Source: Candidatus Galacturonatibacter soehngenii (GTDB lineage: Bacteria; Bacillota; Clostridia; Lachnospirales; Lachnospiraceae). From it: a stretch of 64,000 nt of DNA. The notes under the pieces are model-generated. The model was not told the DNA's origin, ran no database searches, and saw nothing but the letters and a program-made list of their open reading frames with translations. The stretch covers positions 930,001 to 994,000 of the forward strand of contig NZ_WAGX01000005.1 in NCBI RefSeq assembly GCF_008830185.1, given 5' to 3'. Positions 63,300 to 64,000 of the stretch are shown piece after piece (position 1 is the first letter of the stretch; the number at the start of each line of letters is the position of its first letter). The position numbers and the translations under genes were made by a program.

Positions 63300-64000
63300 T
63301 TACTCTTGGTTATTTTCTGCTGATTGTTCTATTTGATAAGCTTCATTATCGGCTTTCTTAAAGAATGGATACCAAACAATGGTACTTAAAGCAACCAAGA
63401 CTACCTGAAGCGCAGCAATTTTCCAGCTTCCTTCCATTAAACCACTTAAGATAATTGGTGTTCCAGATACTGGTGTAAAGCCTGCAACTCTTGGTATAAT
63501 TCCAATTGCGGTTAAAGTATACGCAATGATTAAGTTAACACCGTTCATAAATACAAAAGGTACAAAGAATTTAAAATTAAATACCAATGGTGTTCCAAAT
63601 ACTAGTGGTTCACTAATACCAAAAAGGGCAGGTACAGCTGATAATTTGCCAAGTGTTTTATATTGTTTACTTTTTGCTACAAAGAGCATCAAAAGAGCAA
63701 ATCCAATCGCACTACCAGACATGGTATATGTACTAACAAAAGCTCGTCCTGTGATATTTGGAAGTGCTTCTCCTGCCGCATACGCCGCCATTTGAGCCGC
63801 ATCCATTGCTGTAAAGATTGGCAAAACAACAGAATAAATAACTAACGTGCCATGAATTCCAAAGAACCAAAGTAATTGAGCAAATGTCCACAATATTACG
63901 ATTGATACAATGTTTCCACCAACACCTTGAAGCGGAATCTGCAAGAACGTATATACAAACTGATGTATCGTTCCAAAAGAAGTTGCTGCAAATACGGAAG
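63300..64000 (-). CDS. PTS EIIC, lactose/cellobiose type, 5' end cut by window edge
   Basis: Membrane permease of a sugar phosphotransferase system. The frame is open from 64000 to the stop at 63300; residues at the window edge read SVFAATSFGTIHQF and run on through FLQIPLQGVGGNIVSIVILWTFAQLLWFFGIHG. SALFGISEPLVFGTPLVFNFKFFVPF-type sequence and FTPVSGTPIILSGLMEGSWK are typical of the EIIC of the Lac/Cel family. About 233 C-terminal residues are present. It is the gene before the GH2 gene, suggesting joint uptake and cleavage of a beta-linked disaccharide. Confidence 0.9.
   Translation of the reverse strand, partial: SVFAATSFGTIHQFVYTFLQIPLQGVGGNIVSIVILWTFAQLLWFFGIHGTLVIYSVVLPIFTAMDAAQMAAYAAGEALPNITGRAFVSTYTMSGSAIGFALLMLFVAKSKQYKTLGKLSAVPALFGISEPLVFGTPLVFNFKFFVPFVFMNGVNLIIAYTLTAIGIIPRVAGFTPVSGTPIILSGLMEGSWKIAALQVVLVALSTIVWYPFFKKADNEAYQIEQSAENNQE

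Noticed and set aside
1-64000. CRISPR arrays, tRNA or rRNA genes, insertion sequences, integrases, phage genes
   Set aside because: Looked for direct repeats with spacers, cloverleaf-like GC-rich stretches and transposase motifs; none seen. The FN3 repeats are protein-level repeats, not mobile DNA.

Overview
The window looks like the chromosome of a low-GC Firmicute, most likely a Lachnospiraceae-type clostridium. The basis is AT-rich sequence, near-consensus sigma-A promoters with extended -10 elements, strong AGGAGG-type ribosome sites, FN3-rich secreted wall proteins and a lactose/cellobiose-type PTS beside a family 2 glycosidase. The species is inferred, not shown. I saw no rRNA, tRNA, CRISPR array, transposase or phage gene.

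Almost the whole window is one large cell-surface glycopolymer locus. 1-6.7 kb (minus strand): the start of rfbB (cut by the window edge), then a two-gene operon for secreted FN3-repeat proteins, a GHL10-type glycosidase-like protein and an N-acetylmuramoyl-L-alanine amidase. 7-9.3 kb (plus): a polyprenyl-phosphate sugar phosphotransferase and a GT2. 9.4-17.4 kb (minus): precursor and housekeeping polysaccharide genes (phosphohexomutase, UDP-galactopyranose mutase, mannose-1-P guanylyltransferase, a DPM1-like GT2, a Wzz-like co-polymerase and a second initiating sugar phosphotransferase).

17.7-30.2 kb (minus) is a variable-looking, very AT-rich Wzx/Wzy block: six glycosyltransferases, a flippase, a pyruvyltransferase homologue, a hexapeptide acyltransferase, an EpsG-type polymerase and a second polymerase-like protein. 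30.2-36.8 kb (minus) is a teichoic-acid-like block: two CDP-glycerol-type glycerophosphotransferases, an IspD/TarI-type cytidylyltransferase with an SDR partner, LicD and a TagGH-type ABC exporter. 36.9-46.4 kb (minus) holds an LtaS-like phosphoglycerol transferase, a nucleotidyltransferase, two tandem copies of a two-gene membrane cassette, a large GT-C-like protein and rfbD.

46.7-51.5 kb (plus) carries a GT14-like transferase and two GT-C-type membrane proteins. 51.5-56.8 kb (minus) carries dTDP-3-amino-sugar genes (FdtB- and FdtA-like), a GtrB-like and a GtrA-like protein and two membrane acyltransferases. 57.0-60.9 kb (plus) carries a four-gene set (TagB-like transferase, GNAT, HisC/CobD-like PLP enzyme, LicC-like cytidylyltransferase) that may make and attach a CDP-activated amino alcohol. 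The right end (60.9-64 kb) leaves the locus and enters sugar catabolism: a GH2 glycosidase and a PTS EIIC cut by the window edge.

Working model (inference): nucleotide sugars (dTDP-rhamnose, UDP-Galf, GDP-mannose, a dTDP-3-aminosugar) and CDP-activated polyols or amino alcohols feed at least two polymers. One is made by a Wzx/Wzy route and one is exported by an ABC transporter. Both may be decorated outside the membrane by GT-C enzymes, acyltransferases and phosphoglycerol or phospho-amino-alcohol transfer.
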